Part shown: positions 1 to 7,240 of the stretch, one piece after another
How the letters are laid out: every line of letters begins with the position of its first letter
Numbering within the stretch: position 1 is the first letter of the stretch
Assembly (NCBI GenBank): GCA_038231615.1
Contig: JBBRLA010000377.1
Coordinates: forward strand, 1 to 8,215
Direction: 5' to 3'
DNA from: JBBRLA01 sp038231615
GTDB lineage: Bacteria; Myxococcota_A; Polyangia; Palsa-1104; JAEUJZ01
DNA length: 8,215 nt
Notes under the pieces: generated by a model
What the model was told of the DNA's origin: nothing
Databases searched by the model: none
Seen by the model: only the letters and a program-made list of their open reading frames with translations
Position numbers and translations under genes: made by a program

Positions 1-968
1 AGGCAGCGGCGGCCTGGGCGGAGGAGGAGCGGAGGTCGCAGGAGGCCGAACTGGCGAGAAGGGCCGCAGAAGAAGCGCAGGCCCGCGCCCGGGAGGCGGA
101 GTTCGAGGCGGAGCTGGCTCGCGTTGAGGAAGCGCGACGGGCTCGCGAGGTGCAGCGGACCCAGGGCGTGGCAAAGGAAGCGGAGGTCGCCAAGGTCAAG
201 CGGAAGACGCAGCACATGGAGGCGATCCAGGTCGCCGACGCTGCGAGGGCCTACCAGAAAGAGAGGCGGCGGCAGGCGCAGCAGGCCGGAGAGATAGCGA
301 AGGCGGCGGAAGCAGAGCGGGCGACGCACGCCTCACACGTGCACCGGGCCACCCAGGCATTGTGCATCGTGGACCTGGAGGCGCTGGAGGATCCATCGCC
401 CCCGCCGCCCCCGACCGATGGGCGGAGCGCGGCGCCGCCCGCGCCGGTTGGCAGGGTGACTCCACCGAGCAGCCAGATGGCGACCGTCATGCTGCCCCAG
501 CTAAGCCGGGCTTCCTGGCAGGCGGCAGGGGTCGCGCTGCCTCCGCCGGCCCTCTCTCAGCCAGGCCCAAGGGGGCCCATGCCGGTTTCGCCGCCTTCGT
601 CGCCCGATCCCGCCCGGTCTCCCTCGGCGCGGCGGATACTGTCCTACGTTCTGGGCGCCTGCGGGGGGGCGGTCTTGACGGGCATCGTGGTGCTGGCGCT
701 GCTGCACTTCGCGCGCCCGCCTTCGTCACCGGTATCGGCAGATCGGCAGGCCCGAGTCGAGGCGCTGCCCATTTCTCCACCCATCCAGGCGCCACAGAAG
801 TCGCCAGCGCCGGAACCGCCAGCGCCGGAACCGCCGCGCCCAGTCGCTTCCACGAAGATTCCGCCGACTCCCTCTGCGCATCATCACCGAAGTGCCAGAA
901 AGACTTCAGATGGGACGTCGCGGAAGCCACCCGAGGAGGGCGACGGTCTGCGCGATCCGTTTCGCTAG
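1..968 (+). CDS. Coiled-coil, proline-rich single-pass membrane protein, C-terminal part (5' end outside window)
   Basis: The frame is open from base 3 to a TAG at 966-968, giving 321 visible residues; the true start lies left of the window. GTG at 150 is in frame but nothing marks it as a start, and Ala/Glu/Arg-rich coding continues before it. In order: a charged Ala/Glu/Arg/Gln helix with coiled-coil character (to about base 350); a Pro/Ser/Ala-rich linker; one hydrophobic membrane segment (bases 636-713, ILSYVLGACGG then VLTGIVVLALLHFA); and a Pro-rich tail ending in GLRDPFR. The tail contains a 15-bp tandem duplication (804-833, encoding PAPEP twice). A coil-linker-membrane-Pro tail layout is common in myxobacterial signalling proteins, including kinases whose catalytic domain lies N-terminal, but no catalytic domain is visible here. 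Function unknown. The membrane segment and reading frame are clear; the family is not. Confidence 0.75.
   Translation, partial: AAAAWAEEERRSQEAELARRAAEEAQARAREAEFEAELARVEEARRAREVQRTQGVAKEAEVAKVKRKTQHMEAIQVADAARAYQKERRRQAQQAGEIAKAAEAERATHASHVHRATQALCIVDLEALEDPSPPPPPTDGRSAAPPAPVGRVTPPSSQMATVMLPQLSRASWQAAGVALPPPALSQPGPRGPMPVSPPSSPDPARSPSARRILSYVLGACGGAVLTGIVVLALLHFARPPSSPVSADRQARVEALPISPPIQAPQKSPAPEPPAPEPPRPVASTKIPPTPSAHHHRSARKTSDGTSRKPPEEGDGLRDPFR
636..713 (+). other. Predicted transmembrane segment of the left-edge protein
   Basis: About 26 mostly hydrophobic residues (start ILSYVLG, end LALLHFA) sit between SARR on the N-side and RPP on the C-side. This is the only membrane segment in the visible part. 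Arginines on both flanks leave the orientation uncertain. Confidence 0.75.
804..833 (+). repeat. 15-bp tandem direct repeat within the Pro-rich tail
   Basis: Two identical copies of CCAGCGCCGGAACCG (804-818 and 819-833) encode a repeated Pro-Ala-Pro-Glu-Pro motif. A third copy begins but decays after CC. The in-frame duplication lengthens a low-complexity tail. Confidence 0.85.
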
Positions 969-1078
969 GCAGGCGCCCTCCTGATTACATCTATTCCGAC
1001 CACCATCGACACGACAAAGACCAGGGCGGCGGCACCGGTGCCGTGCTGGGCGAAGTAGGGATCAGGGCGACTCGGCAT
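965..1078 (-). CDS. Possible 37-residue single-pass membrane microprotein
   Basis: On the minus strand an ATG at 1078 opens 37 codons ending in a TAG at 967-965. That stop overlaps the stop of the convergent plus-strand gene within CTAG. The peptide starts MPSRPDPYFAQHG, then has a hydrophobic stretch (AAALVFVVSMVVGIDVI) and ends RRAPA, a plausible single membrane helix with a positive C-terminal flank. The same frame extends upstream about 24 codons as a Pro/Thr-rich stretch to an in-frame TGA, so GTG or TTG starts there are possible. No good ribosome binding site precedes the ATG, and I do not recognise the peptide. It could be a genuine small protein, a decayed C-terminus of an older gene, or chance. 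Confidence 0.2.
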   Translation of the reverse strand: MPSRPDPYFAQHGTGAAALVFVVSMVVGIDVIRRAPA

Positions 1079-1269
1079 GGTCGGTGGCGTCGGGGGCAGG
1101 CGGGTGGTCGGCAAGCTCGGGGTAGTGGCTGGCACCCTTGAGCGCTGCTTTCATCGGGACGGGAAGATCCCCGGGGCTGCCATAGGGCCACGGTTGGCGT
1201 ACCAATTGGTTCACCCGCATGTACGATCCGGGCCACCTCAGGACCCGGTGTCAGGTGCGTCCCGGCGGA

Positions 1270-1286
1270 GCGGAAGGATATTCCGC
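1270..1286. promoter_or_regulatory. 17-bp dyad, candidate regulator-binding site
   Basis: GCGGAA-GGATA-TTCCGC is a perfect 6-bp inverted repeat with a 5-base centre. It lies 13 bases before the -24 box of the candidate sigma-54 promoter. A dyad next to a promoter is the usual form of a dimer-binding operator. Which protein would bind it is unknown. Confidence 0.35.
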
Positions 1287-1299
1287 GGTTCGCAGTGCC

Positions 1300-1315
1300 A
1301 GGCATCGGTCTTGCA
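1300..1315 (+). promoter_or_regulatory. Candidate sigma-54 (-24/-12) promoter for the kinase-receiver gene
   Basis: AGGCATCGGTCTTGCA has GG and GC separated by exactly 10 bases and a full TTGCA -12 box. The -24 box matches GGCA of the TGGCAC consensus (4 of 6). Transcription would begin near 1326, giving a leader of about 67 bases before the GTG at 1393. It is weaker than the promoter at 7096-7111. Confidence 0.4.
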
Positions 1316-1381
1316 TGATACTGTCCCCATGCGAGTAACCAGGCGTCTTGACTGTTTCTTCCTACCGATAGCATCCCGATG

Positions 1382-1386
1382 AAGGG
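1382..1386 (+). promoter_or_regulatory. Ribosome binding site supporting the GTG start at 1393
   Basis: AAGGG sits six bases before the GTG and supports that start codon. An ATG at 1379 opens a five-codon frame (MKGAA) whose TGA overlaps the GTG as GTGA; this may be chance. Confidence 0.6.
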
Positions 1387-1392
1387 TGCCGC

Positions 1393-2805
1393 GTGAACCG
1401 GTCAGATTCCCTGCGACAGGGTACTGGCACTCTCATAGGGTATGCGAGCGGAGTCGCAAGGCTCGCCCACCTGATCGGCCGGACAATCGGCGGCTATCGG
1501 GTGATGCGGCAGATCGGCTGCGGAGGCATGGGGGCGGTCTTTGAAGCGGTCCACCAGCAGATCGAGCGCCGCGCGGCCATCAAGGTCCTTTACCCCGAAC
1601 TTTCGCAGAACCCGCACTTCGCTTCGCGCTTCCTCAACGAGGCGCGAGCGGTCAACCTGATCCAGCACCCGGGGCTGGTGCAGATCTTCGACTTCGACGT
1701 ACTTCCCGAGGACGTCGCCTACATCATCATGGAGTTCCTGGAGGGTGAGACGCTGACCGCGCGTCTCGACAAGTCCCCCGGGCATCGCCTGCCCGACGCC
1801 GAGGCCCTGGACATCGCCAGGCAGATGGCGGCGGCCCTGTCGGCGGCGCACGAGAAGGACATCGTGCACCGGGACCTCAAGCCCGACAACGTGATACTGG
1901 TGGCCGATCCGGAGCGTCCAAACGGGAGGCGCTGCAAGGTCCTCGACTTCGGCGTCGCCAAGATGGCCTCACGGAGCGACGAGAAGGTGGCTTTCCGCAC
2001 CAAGAGCGGCGTGACCCTTGGCACCCCGGAGTACATGTCGCCGGAGCAGTGCATCGGCGCGCTGAACGTGGACGGCAAGTCGGACGTCTATGCGCTCGGG
2101 GTGATGCTCTACGAGATCCTCTCGGGGCGGCTGCCTTTCTCGGCAATCCTGACCTTCGACGTGATGGCGATGCACGTACGTCAGCCGCCGCCGCCGCTTC
2201 CCAGGGAATGTCCCGAATCCCTCGCGTCGCTGGTGCAGGCGATGCTGTCCAAGGACCCGGCGACGCGGCCGGCGATGCGGCAAGTGGTGTCGGAGCTGGA
2301 GCGGCTGGGGGCGACCCCCTCGATGGAGTCGGTCCGCCTGGTCCCCCGCGCGGAGCCAGCCCCGACCGTGCTACTTGACAGCCTGGCGACCTCGCCCACG
2401 GACCAGGCGCTGTCCACGTCCAGGGGTGAGGAGCAGGTGCGGATCCTGGTGGTGGATGACGAGCCCGACCTGGCGGGAACGGTGTGCTCGATGCTGGAGC
2501 ACGAGGGCTTCCACTGTCACATGATCCACGACGGCAACCTGGTGATAGATGCGGTGCGCCGCTTTCAGCCGGACCTGGTCCTTCTGGACGTGGAGCTGCC
2601 GGGCAAGAGCGGGTACAAGCTGTGCTGGGAGATCAAGTCCACAAAAGAGCTGGCAGGCGTGCCGGTTGTATTGCTCTCCGCTAAGGGCCGGGAGATGGAC
2701 CACAAGCTGGGCATGGCGATGCAGGCAGACGCCTACGTCGACAAGCCCTTCCAGTTCACGGAGCTCATGGGGGTGGTCCAGTTACTCCTCAATCAAACCG
2801 GGTGA
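1393..2805 (+). CDS. Ser/Thr protein kinase fused to a C-terminal response-regulator receiver domain
   Basis: This 470-residue soluble protein has a Hanks-type kinase domain at about residues 34-306. Its ATP-binding loop is IGCGGMGAVF (41-50), with ATP-anchoring Lys64 in AAIK, helix-C Glu83, catalytic HRDLKPDN with Asp161 and Asn166, DFG at 185-187, an activation segment with several Ser/Thr, and TPEYMSPE (211-218) in place of the usual APE. All catalytic residues are present, so it should be active. After a roughly 40-residue linker comes a full receiver domain (about 349-467): acidic pair Asp355/Asp356, phospho-acceptor Asp399 in LLDVELPG, Ser429 and Lys451 in DKPF. There is no membrane segment or DNA-binding domain. 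Most bacterial kinases of this family carry membrane or sensory C-termini, so the receiver suggests input from a histidine kinase. The convergent operon at 2903-7069 encodes one, but pairing is inference. The start is the GTG preceded by AAGGG. Confidence 0.95.
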   Translation: MNRSDSLRQGTGTLIGYASGVARLAHLIGRTIGGYRVMRQIGCGGMGAVFEAVHQQIERRAAIKVLYPELSQNPHFASRFLNEARAVNLIQHPGLVQIFDFDVLPEDVAYIIMEFLEGETLTARLDKSPGHRLPDAEALDIARQMAAALSAAHEKDIVHRDLKPDNVILVADPERPNGRRCKVLDFGVAKMASRSDEKVAFRTKSGVTLGTPEYMSPEQCIGALNVDGKSDVYALGVMLYEILSGRLPFSAILTFDVMAMHVRQPPPPLPRECPESLASLVQAMLSKDPATRPAMRQVVSELERLGATPSMESVRLVPRAEPAPTVLLDSLATSPTDQALSTSRGEEQVRILVVDDEPDLAGTVCSMLEHEGFHCHMIHDGNLVIDAVRRFQPDLVLLDVELPGKSGYKLCWEIKSTKELAGVPVVLLSAKGREMDHKLGMAMQADAYVDKPFQFTELMGVVQLLLNQTG

Positions 2806-2864
2806 GCCTCTGACTTGGATGCTCGTCGTGGCGCATGGCAAGGAGGGGCCGAAAGCGCACCGAA

Positions 2865-2899
2865 TGGTACAGGGGCTGTCCGGTCTGGTACAGGCTGTC
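2865..2899. repeat. Imperfect direct repeat between convergent genes
   Basis: TGGTACAGGGGCTGTC (2865-2880) recurs as TGGTACAGGCTGTC (2886-2899) in the 97-base gap between the convergent stops. No strong hairpin with a T-run is visible, so I see no clear terminator for either gene. Confidence 0.5.
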
Positions 2900-2902
2900 G
2901 AC

Positions 2903-4297
<1,395 letters not shown>

Positions 4298-4304
4298 GTC
4301 GAGG

Positions 4305-5741
4305 TCACTCCTGTCGTTCGGTCTGCTCGATGCCGGACCCGGGCGGGCGCCGCGGAAGCGTCAAGGAGAAGCAGGCCCCACGCTCGCCGGCGGGCGTGGG
4401 CAAAAGGGCCAGCGAGCCGCCGTGGCGCTCGGCGATGCGGCGCGAGATCACTAGGCCCAGGCCGGTGCCCCCGGACTTGCCGGTGGCGAAGGGCTCGAAG
4501 AGGCGCCGGCTCAGCCCTTCGTCCACGCCTGGCCCATCGTCGCGGATCAACACCTCGACGCCGCCCCGGTGGACGGACCGGACGCTGAGCCGCAAGAGGC
4601 CCACGCCGCCCTGGGCCTCTATCGCGTTCAGCGCCAGGTTGAGCAGCGCCTGGTGCAGCTTGCCAGCGTCGGCGGTGATCGTGGCGGTCGGGGCGCCGTC
4701 TCGCTGGACCCGCGTGACCGGGGCGTCGTCCGGCCGCGGTGCGAGCCCCGCTTTCTCGCGCACGCGACGGCGCACCTGCTCGCACAGGTCGTCGCACAGG
4801 GCGGCCACGTCGACCTCGGACAGACACAGGGGCGGGTCGCGGGAGAGGGTGAGGAACTCGCCGCACAGGGCGGTCAGGCGCCCGACCTCGGATAGGATGT
4901 CGGCCAGAATCTCGCCGTCCTGGTCGTCTTGGCCATGTTGGCCTGGGCGGCCGTTCTGATTGCTCTGGCCGGGGCGGCCCTCGCGGAGCAGCTCGGCGCC
5001 AGCGCGGATGGTACCGAGCGGGTTCCTGATCTCGTGGGCCAGCATGGCCGCCATCTGGCTGATCGCGGCGCCGCGCTCGGCCCTCCCATAGAGGAGGCGT
5101 TCGCGCTCCGCGACGCGCAGGCCGAAAAGGAGAGTCCCGATGCAGAGCACGGCCAGGGCCGCGGCCACGAAGATGGCCCCGAAGGCCGCCGCCAAGAGCC
5201 GGGCGGGCGCCACCGAGAACGCCGGGCCGGCCTCCAGCACCAGGATGCGGGTGCCGTTTTCGTCGGCGAGGTGATGGGAGCCGATCTGCCCTTTCTTTCC
5301 CCGCACCGGAAAATAGCCCGCCAGCACCTCGGCGGCCGCTCTCCCGAGAGAGTCCAGGCGGTAGGCGAAGCCCACTTGCGGCTTGCCCGAGACCGCCTGC
5401 ATGGCCCGATCGGGGTCGATGCGCAGAAGGTCGACGAAGGGCTCGGGGCCCTGCGCGGGGCGGCCGACCGCCACCGGGCGCAACATCGGCGAGAGCAGGT
5501 ACGCGTCCTCGATCTGATTGTCGCGGCAGAGCGCCCCGAGCAGGTCGGCCAGCTCGTCGGGGTCGTCCGGTCCGTGCTCCAACGACAGCGCTGCGGTTTG
5601 CCCGATGGCCTGGAGTCGCTCCTCGGTGGCGACGCGCGCGGTGCGCAGGCCGGCGCGGAGCAGGCGCAGGCTCAGACCGGTGCCGATGAGCAGCAGGCCC
5701 AGCACGGCAAGGAGCACCACGGCGGCGGTTTTTCTGGTCAT
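4305..5741 (-). CDS. Membrane-bound sensor histidine kinase (NtrB/ZraS-like class)
   Basis: This 478-residue protein begins with membrane helix TM1 (about 6-28), followed by a periplasmic sensor of about 150 residues and TM2 (about 182-208). The dimerisation/phospho-acceptor domain has H-box MLAHEIRNPLGTIRAGAELL with His236, and the ATPase domain has N-box LNLALNAIEA (Asn372), G1 IRDDGPGVD (400-406), F-box LFEPFATGK and G2 GGTGLGL. All catalytic motifs are intact. The sensor (for example GYFPVRGKKG and ILVLEAG) resembles a single Cache-like fold, but I am not certain. A hydrophilic insertion (residues 255-276) separates the two dimerisation helices. The ATG at 5741 lacks a Shine-Dalgarno sequence and lies in an 11-bp repeat array overlapping the end of the upstream gene, so it probably depends on coupled translation. 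The downstream NtrC-type gene is the expected partner. Confidence 0.95.
   Translation of the reverse strand: MTRKTAAVVLLAVLGLLLIGTGLSLRLLRAGLRTARVATEERLQAIGQTAALSLEHGPDDPDELADLLGALCRDNQIEDAYLLSPMLRPVAVGRPAQGPEPFVDLLRIDPDRAMQAVSGKPQVGFAYRLDSLGRAAAEVLAGYFPVRGKKGQIGSHHLADENGTRILVLEAGPAFSVAPARLLAAAFGAIFVAAALAVLCIGTLLFGLRVAERERLLYGRAERGAAISQMAAMLAHEIRNPLGTIRAGAELLREGRPGQSNQNGRPGQHGQDDQDGEILADILSEVGRLTALCGEFLTLSRDPPLCLSEVDVAALCDDLCEQVRRRVREKAGLAPRPDDAPVTRVQRDGAPTATITADAGKLHQALLNLALNAIEAQGGVGLLRLSVRSVHRGGVEVLIRDDGPGVDEGLSRRLFEPFATGKSGGTGLGLVISRRIAERHGGSLALLPTPAGERGACFSLTLPRRPPGSGIEQTERQE
4914..4979 (-). repeat. Internal duplication encoding a Gly/Gln/Asn/Asp-rich insertion in the kinase
   Basis: A 9-residue unit appears twice in a row (GRPGQSNQN, then GRPGQHGQD), followed by DQDG. 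The unit falls between the H-box helix and the second dimerisation helix (EILADILSEVGRL), where related kinases have only a short turn. The DNA copies have diverged, so this is not a recent perfect duplication. Confidence 0.7.
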
Positions 5742-5778
5742 CGGCTGGTCATCGGCTCGTCATCAGTTGGTCAGCGGC
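5735..5778 (-). repeat. Four 11-bp tandem units bridging the TPR stop and histidine kinase start
   Basis: Plus-strand units are TGGTCATCGGC (5735-5745), the same again (5746-5756), TCGTCATCAGT (5757-5767) and TGGTCAGCGGC (5768-5778). On the coding strand, the TPR stop overlaps an ATG (TGATG). That ATG reads MTSR then TGA, and this TGA overlaps the next ATG (ATGA). The second ATG again reads MTSR-TGA and overlaps the histidine kinase ATG at 5741. The result is a chain of overlapping stop/start codons. The unit length is not a multiple of three, so each unit shifts frame. Confidence 0.8.
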
Positions 5779-6542
5779 GGGCCGCCGACGCGCTGAAGCA
5801 GGGCCCTGGTGCGTACCGCGAGATAGCGGTCGCCGGCAGCGCTCAGGCGGTCGGAGAGGAGCACCGCCTCGTCTAGCCACTCCTGTGCCTGCTGCGGGGA
5901 GACTGGGAGCAACGCCTCGGCCCGCAAAAGGACGGTCTCGGCCTGCGCCGCTGTCGGGGACGGCGCCTCGTCGATGGCCTGGAGGAAGCGCTGCGCCCCC
6001 TCGCGCAACCGCGGCCCCAGAGGAGGCGGGCGCCTGCTGGCGGCGTCCGCGGGCGACTCTACGAGCAGGGCGGCGAAGCGCTGCCGGGCACGCAGAACCA
6101 TCCCCAGCCGGTAGCAACTGACCGCCTCGTAGTAGTCGGTCAGCGGCTCGGTCAGGCCGGCGGCGCGGGCGGCGCGGAAGGCGAGCAGGGCCTCCTCATG
6201 ACGCTCCAGCTTGTGCAGGGTCAGGCCCAGATAGAAGTCGATCTCGCGGACGTGCCGGGTCGTCCGGAGATGACGGAAGGTGGCCAGCGCCTCGTCGTAA
6301 CGCTCGGCGCGGAACTGGCGCACGCCGGAGAGCAGCTCGCGCTGAAGGGCGTCCTCGCCAGCAAGGACGGGCCGCAGGAAGAGGAGCGAGAGCAGCGAGA
6401 CGAGGCACGAGAGTTCCCACCGGAGCGGCCGACGTGGATGGGCGCTGCGAACTCCTCCGCCCCGGTGGATTCCGTGGCTCGGGACAGAGTCGCTCGACTC
6501 ATCGGGTACCGGGCGGACAGCGCCGCCGGGGGATCTGTGCAC
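5763..6542 (-). CDS. Exported TPR-like repeat protein
   Basis: This 259-residue protein has helical pairs resembling two or three tetratricopeptide repeats at about 65-155, for example GVRQFRAERYDEALATFRHL, then DFYLGLTLHKLERHEEALLAF, then DYYEAVSCYRLGMVLRARQRF. The C-terminal half is also helical and Ala/Leu/Arg-rich. A signal peptide is likely at about 37-61: RRPLRWE, then a Leu-rich core, ending PVLA before GED. It would place the protein in the periplasm. The n-region is unusually long (about 40 residues) because no later ATG, GTG or TTG precedes the hydrophobic core. The GTG start is supported by its one-base overlap with the upstream stop (TAGTG) and by GGGAGG nine bases before it. TPR proteins usually act as protein-binding scaffolds. 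Position between a secreted protein and a sensor kinase suggests an accessory role in envelope sensing, which is inference. Confidence 0.85.
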   Translation of the reverse strand: MHRSPGGAVRPVPDESSDSVPSHGIHRGGGVRSAHPRRPLRWELSCLVSLLSLLFLRPVLAGEDALQRELLSGVRQFRAERYDEALATFRHLRTTRHVREIDFYLGLTLHKLERHEEALLAFRAARAAGLTEPLTDYYEAVSCYRLGMVLRARQRFAALLVESPADAASRRPPPLGPRLREGAQRFLQAIDEAPSPTAAQAETVLLRAEALLPVSPQQAQEWLDEAVLLSDRLSAAGDRYLAVRTRALLQRVGGPPLTN

Positions 6543-7069
6543 TATTTCGCGCCTCCCGGTCCTTTTTGCGGACCCTTGTCCCTGGCGGCGGCGACATCGG
6601 CCTTCTGGACTTGCTGCGCCCCGTTGTTCATGTTGCCGTTGCCGTTTCCTTTGCCCTTGCCCTTGCCCCGCTGGTCCTCCACATCGGCGCCATGCTTCGC
6701 GGTCTGGGCTTGGGCGGCCTCGGCGCGGGACTGCGCGCTCTGGCCCTGGCCGCGGGACGCCTCCTCCGACCCGCCGGGCACGGCGGGCGGCTGCCGGTGA
6801 CGTCCGATGCTCTCCCGATGGAGTTCGCGGGTCACCGCGTCATGGACCGCCTGGCGCCGCGACCTCTCGTCGGGGTGGACAACGGCCTTCTCGGACGGCC
6901 CGGGCAGGCGAAGCCGCGGAGGCTCCGTCTCGGCGGCCTGCTCGGCGGCCTGGCGCATCTGCGAGAGCGGTGTCGCGTGCTCTTGTGCGCTCGCCGGCCG
7001 CGGGAGCTGCGAGAGAAGAAACGCGAACAGGGGCCACGCGCGGAAAACAGGTGCTCTTGGATCGGGCAT
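6542..7069 (-). CDS. Secreted hypothetical protein with Lys-Gly/Asn-Gly repeat
   Basis: The frame gives 175 residues from the ATG at 7069. That start has AGGAAG eight bases upstream and begins a classic signal peptide (MPDPRAPVFRAWPLFAFLLS, cleavage likely after PASA, residue 28). The longer open frame reaching 7459 is rejected because its extra 130 residues look non-coding and would cross the promoter. The mature protein is hydrophilic, with an Ala/Glu/Arg helix, a His-containing segment (about 65-92, HPDERSRRQAVHDAVTRELH), an Ala/Gln-rich stretch, and a KGKGKGNGNGN repeat (about 136-146) before a Lys/Gly tail. No known family is recognised. As first gene of the operon, next to a sensor kinase, it could be a periplasmic sensor accessory or a stress-response product; both are inference. 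Confidence 0.8.
   Translation of the reverse strand: MPDPRAPVFRAWPLFAFLLSQLPRPASAQEHATPLSQMRQAAEQAAETEPPRLRLPGPSEKAVVHPDERSRRQAVHDAVTRELHRESIGRHRQPPAVPGGSEEASRGQGQSAQSRAEAAQAQTAKHGADVEDQRGKGKGKGNGNGNMNNGAQQVQKADVAAARDKGPQKGPGGAK
6632..6667 (-). repeat. Hexanucleotide repeat tract encoding Gly-Lys/Gly-Asn
   Basis: Six 6-bp units on the plus strand (GTTGCC twice, GTTTCC, TTTGCC, CTTGCC twice) encode alternating Gly-Lys and Gly-Asn. The 6-base period keeps frame, so slippage would lengthen or shorten the repeat without breaking the gene. Confidence 0.8.
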
Positions 7070-7077
7070 GATGGCTA

Positions 7078-7083
7078 CTTCCT
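7078..7083 (-). promoter_or_regulatory. Ribosome binding site fixing the ATG at 7069
   Basis: AGGAAG on the minus strand sits eight bases before the ATG. It lies just downstream of the predicted transcription start, so the leader is very short. Confidence 0.6.
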
Positions 7084-7095
7084 GCCCTTGATCGA

Positions 7096-7111
7096 AGCAA
7101 TCGCTGTGCCA
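7096..7111 (-). promoter_or_regulatory. Sigma-54 (-24/-12) promoter of the four-gene operon
   Basis: TGGCACAGCGATTGCT on the minus strand matches TGGCAC-N5-TTGCW at every fixed position, with exact GG-N10-GC spacing. Transcription should begin near 7085, about 16 bases before the ATG at 7069. This is the strongest regulatory signal in the window. It implies RpoN-dependent expression needing an NtrC-type activator, which the operon itself encodes. Confidence 0.8.
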
Positions 7112-7176
7112 CCCCGGTCGGCAAAGGGCGCCGGGCGGCCCTGGTGTGTATGGAAACCGGCAAGTGCCCGCAAGCA

Positions 7177-7189
7177 GGACCGAAGGTCC
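7177..7189. promoter_or_regulatory. Dyad GGACC-N3-GGTCC upstream of the operon promoter
   Basis: A perfect 5-bp inverted repeat with a three-base centre lies about 95-105 bases upstream of the predicted start site. That is within the usual range for sigma-54 activator sites. Short G/C dyads arise easily in G+C-rich DNA, so support is weak. Confidence 0.25.
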
Positions 7190-7225
7190 GGTGGAGCAGA
7201 CCTGGAGCTGGCGACAACAGAGGCC

Positions 7226-7240
7226 ACAATAGGAAATTGT
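7226..7240. promoter_or_regulatory. A+T-rich dyad ACAAT-N5-ATTGT, candidate upstream activator site
   Basis: ACAATAGGAAATTGT stands out as an A+T island in G+C-rich DNA. It has 5-bp inverted arms and a five-base centre, and lies about 150 bases upstream of the predicted start. It is a reasonable candidate binding site for the Fis-type HTH of the operon's regulator. No second copy is seen in the window. Confidence 0.35.

Larger units (their letters stand above)
969..1392. other. 424-base non-coding gap upstream of the kinase-receiver gene
   Basis: No convincing plus-strand gene occurs here. The open frame 1077-1382 lacks a ribosome binding site and recognisable protein features. The gap holds the possible minus-strand microprotein (965-1078), a 17-bp dyad (1270-1286) and a sigma-54-like promoter (1300-1315). 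It looks locally more A+T-rich from about 1275 to 1380, as expected for a promoter region. Confidence 0.6.

Noticed and set aside
362..1141. 259-codon plus-strand frame overlapping the left-edge protein
   Set aside because: It is out of frame with a coiled-coil/membrane protein whose composition is clearly coding. It shows only Ala/Gly/Arg-rich shadow sequence.
1129..1145. TGGCAC at 1130 as another -24 box
   Set aside because: The following GC is one base too far and there is no TTGC -12 box; sigma-54 spacing is strict.
1348..1374. Sigma-70-like TTGACT with TAGCAT ahead of the kinase-receiver gene
   Set aside because: The spacer is only 15 bases and the -10 box matches 4 of 6. The leader would be about 12 bases. 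The sigma-54-like element at 1300-1315 fits its consensus better, though this one is not excluded.
1077..1382. 101-codon plus-strand frame ahead of the kinase-receiver gene
   Set aside because: It has no ribosome binding site, no recognisable features, and covers the promoter-like region.
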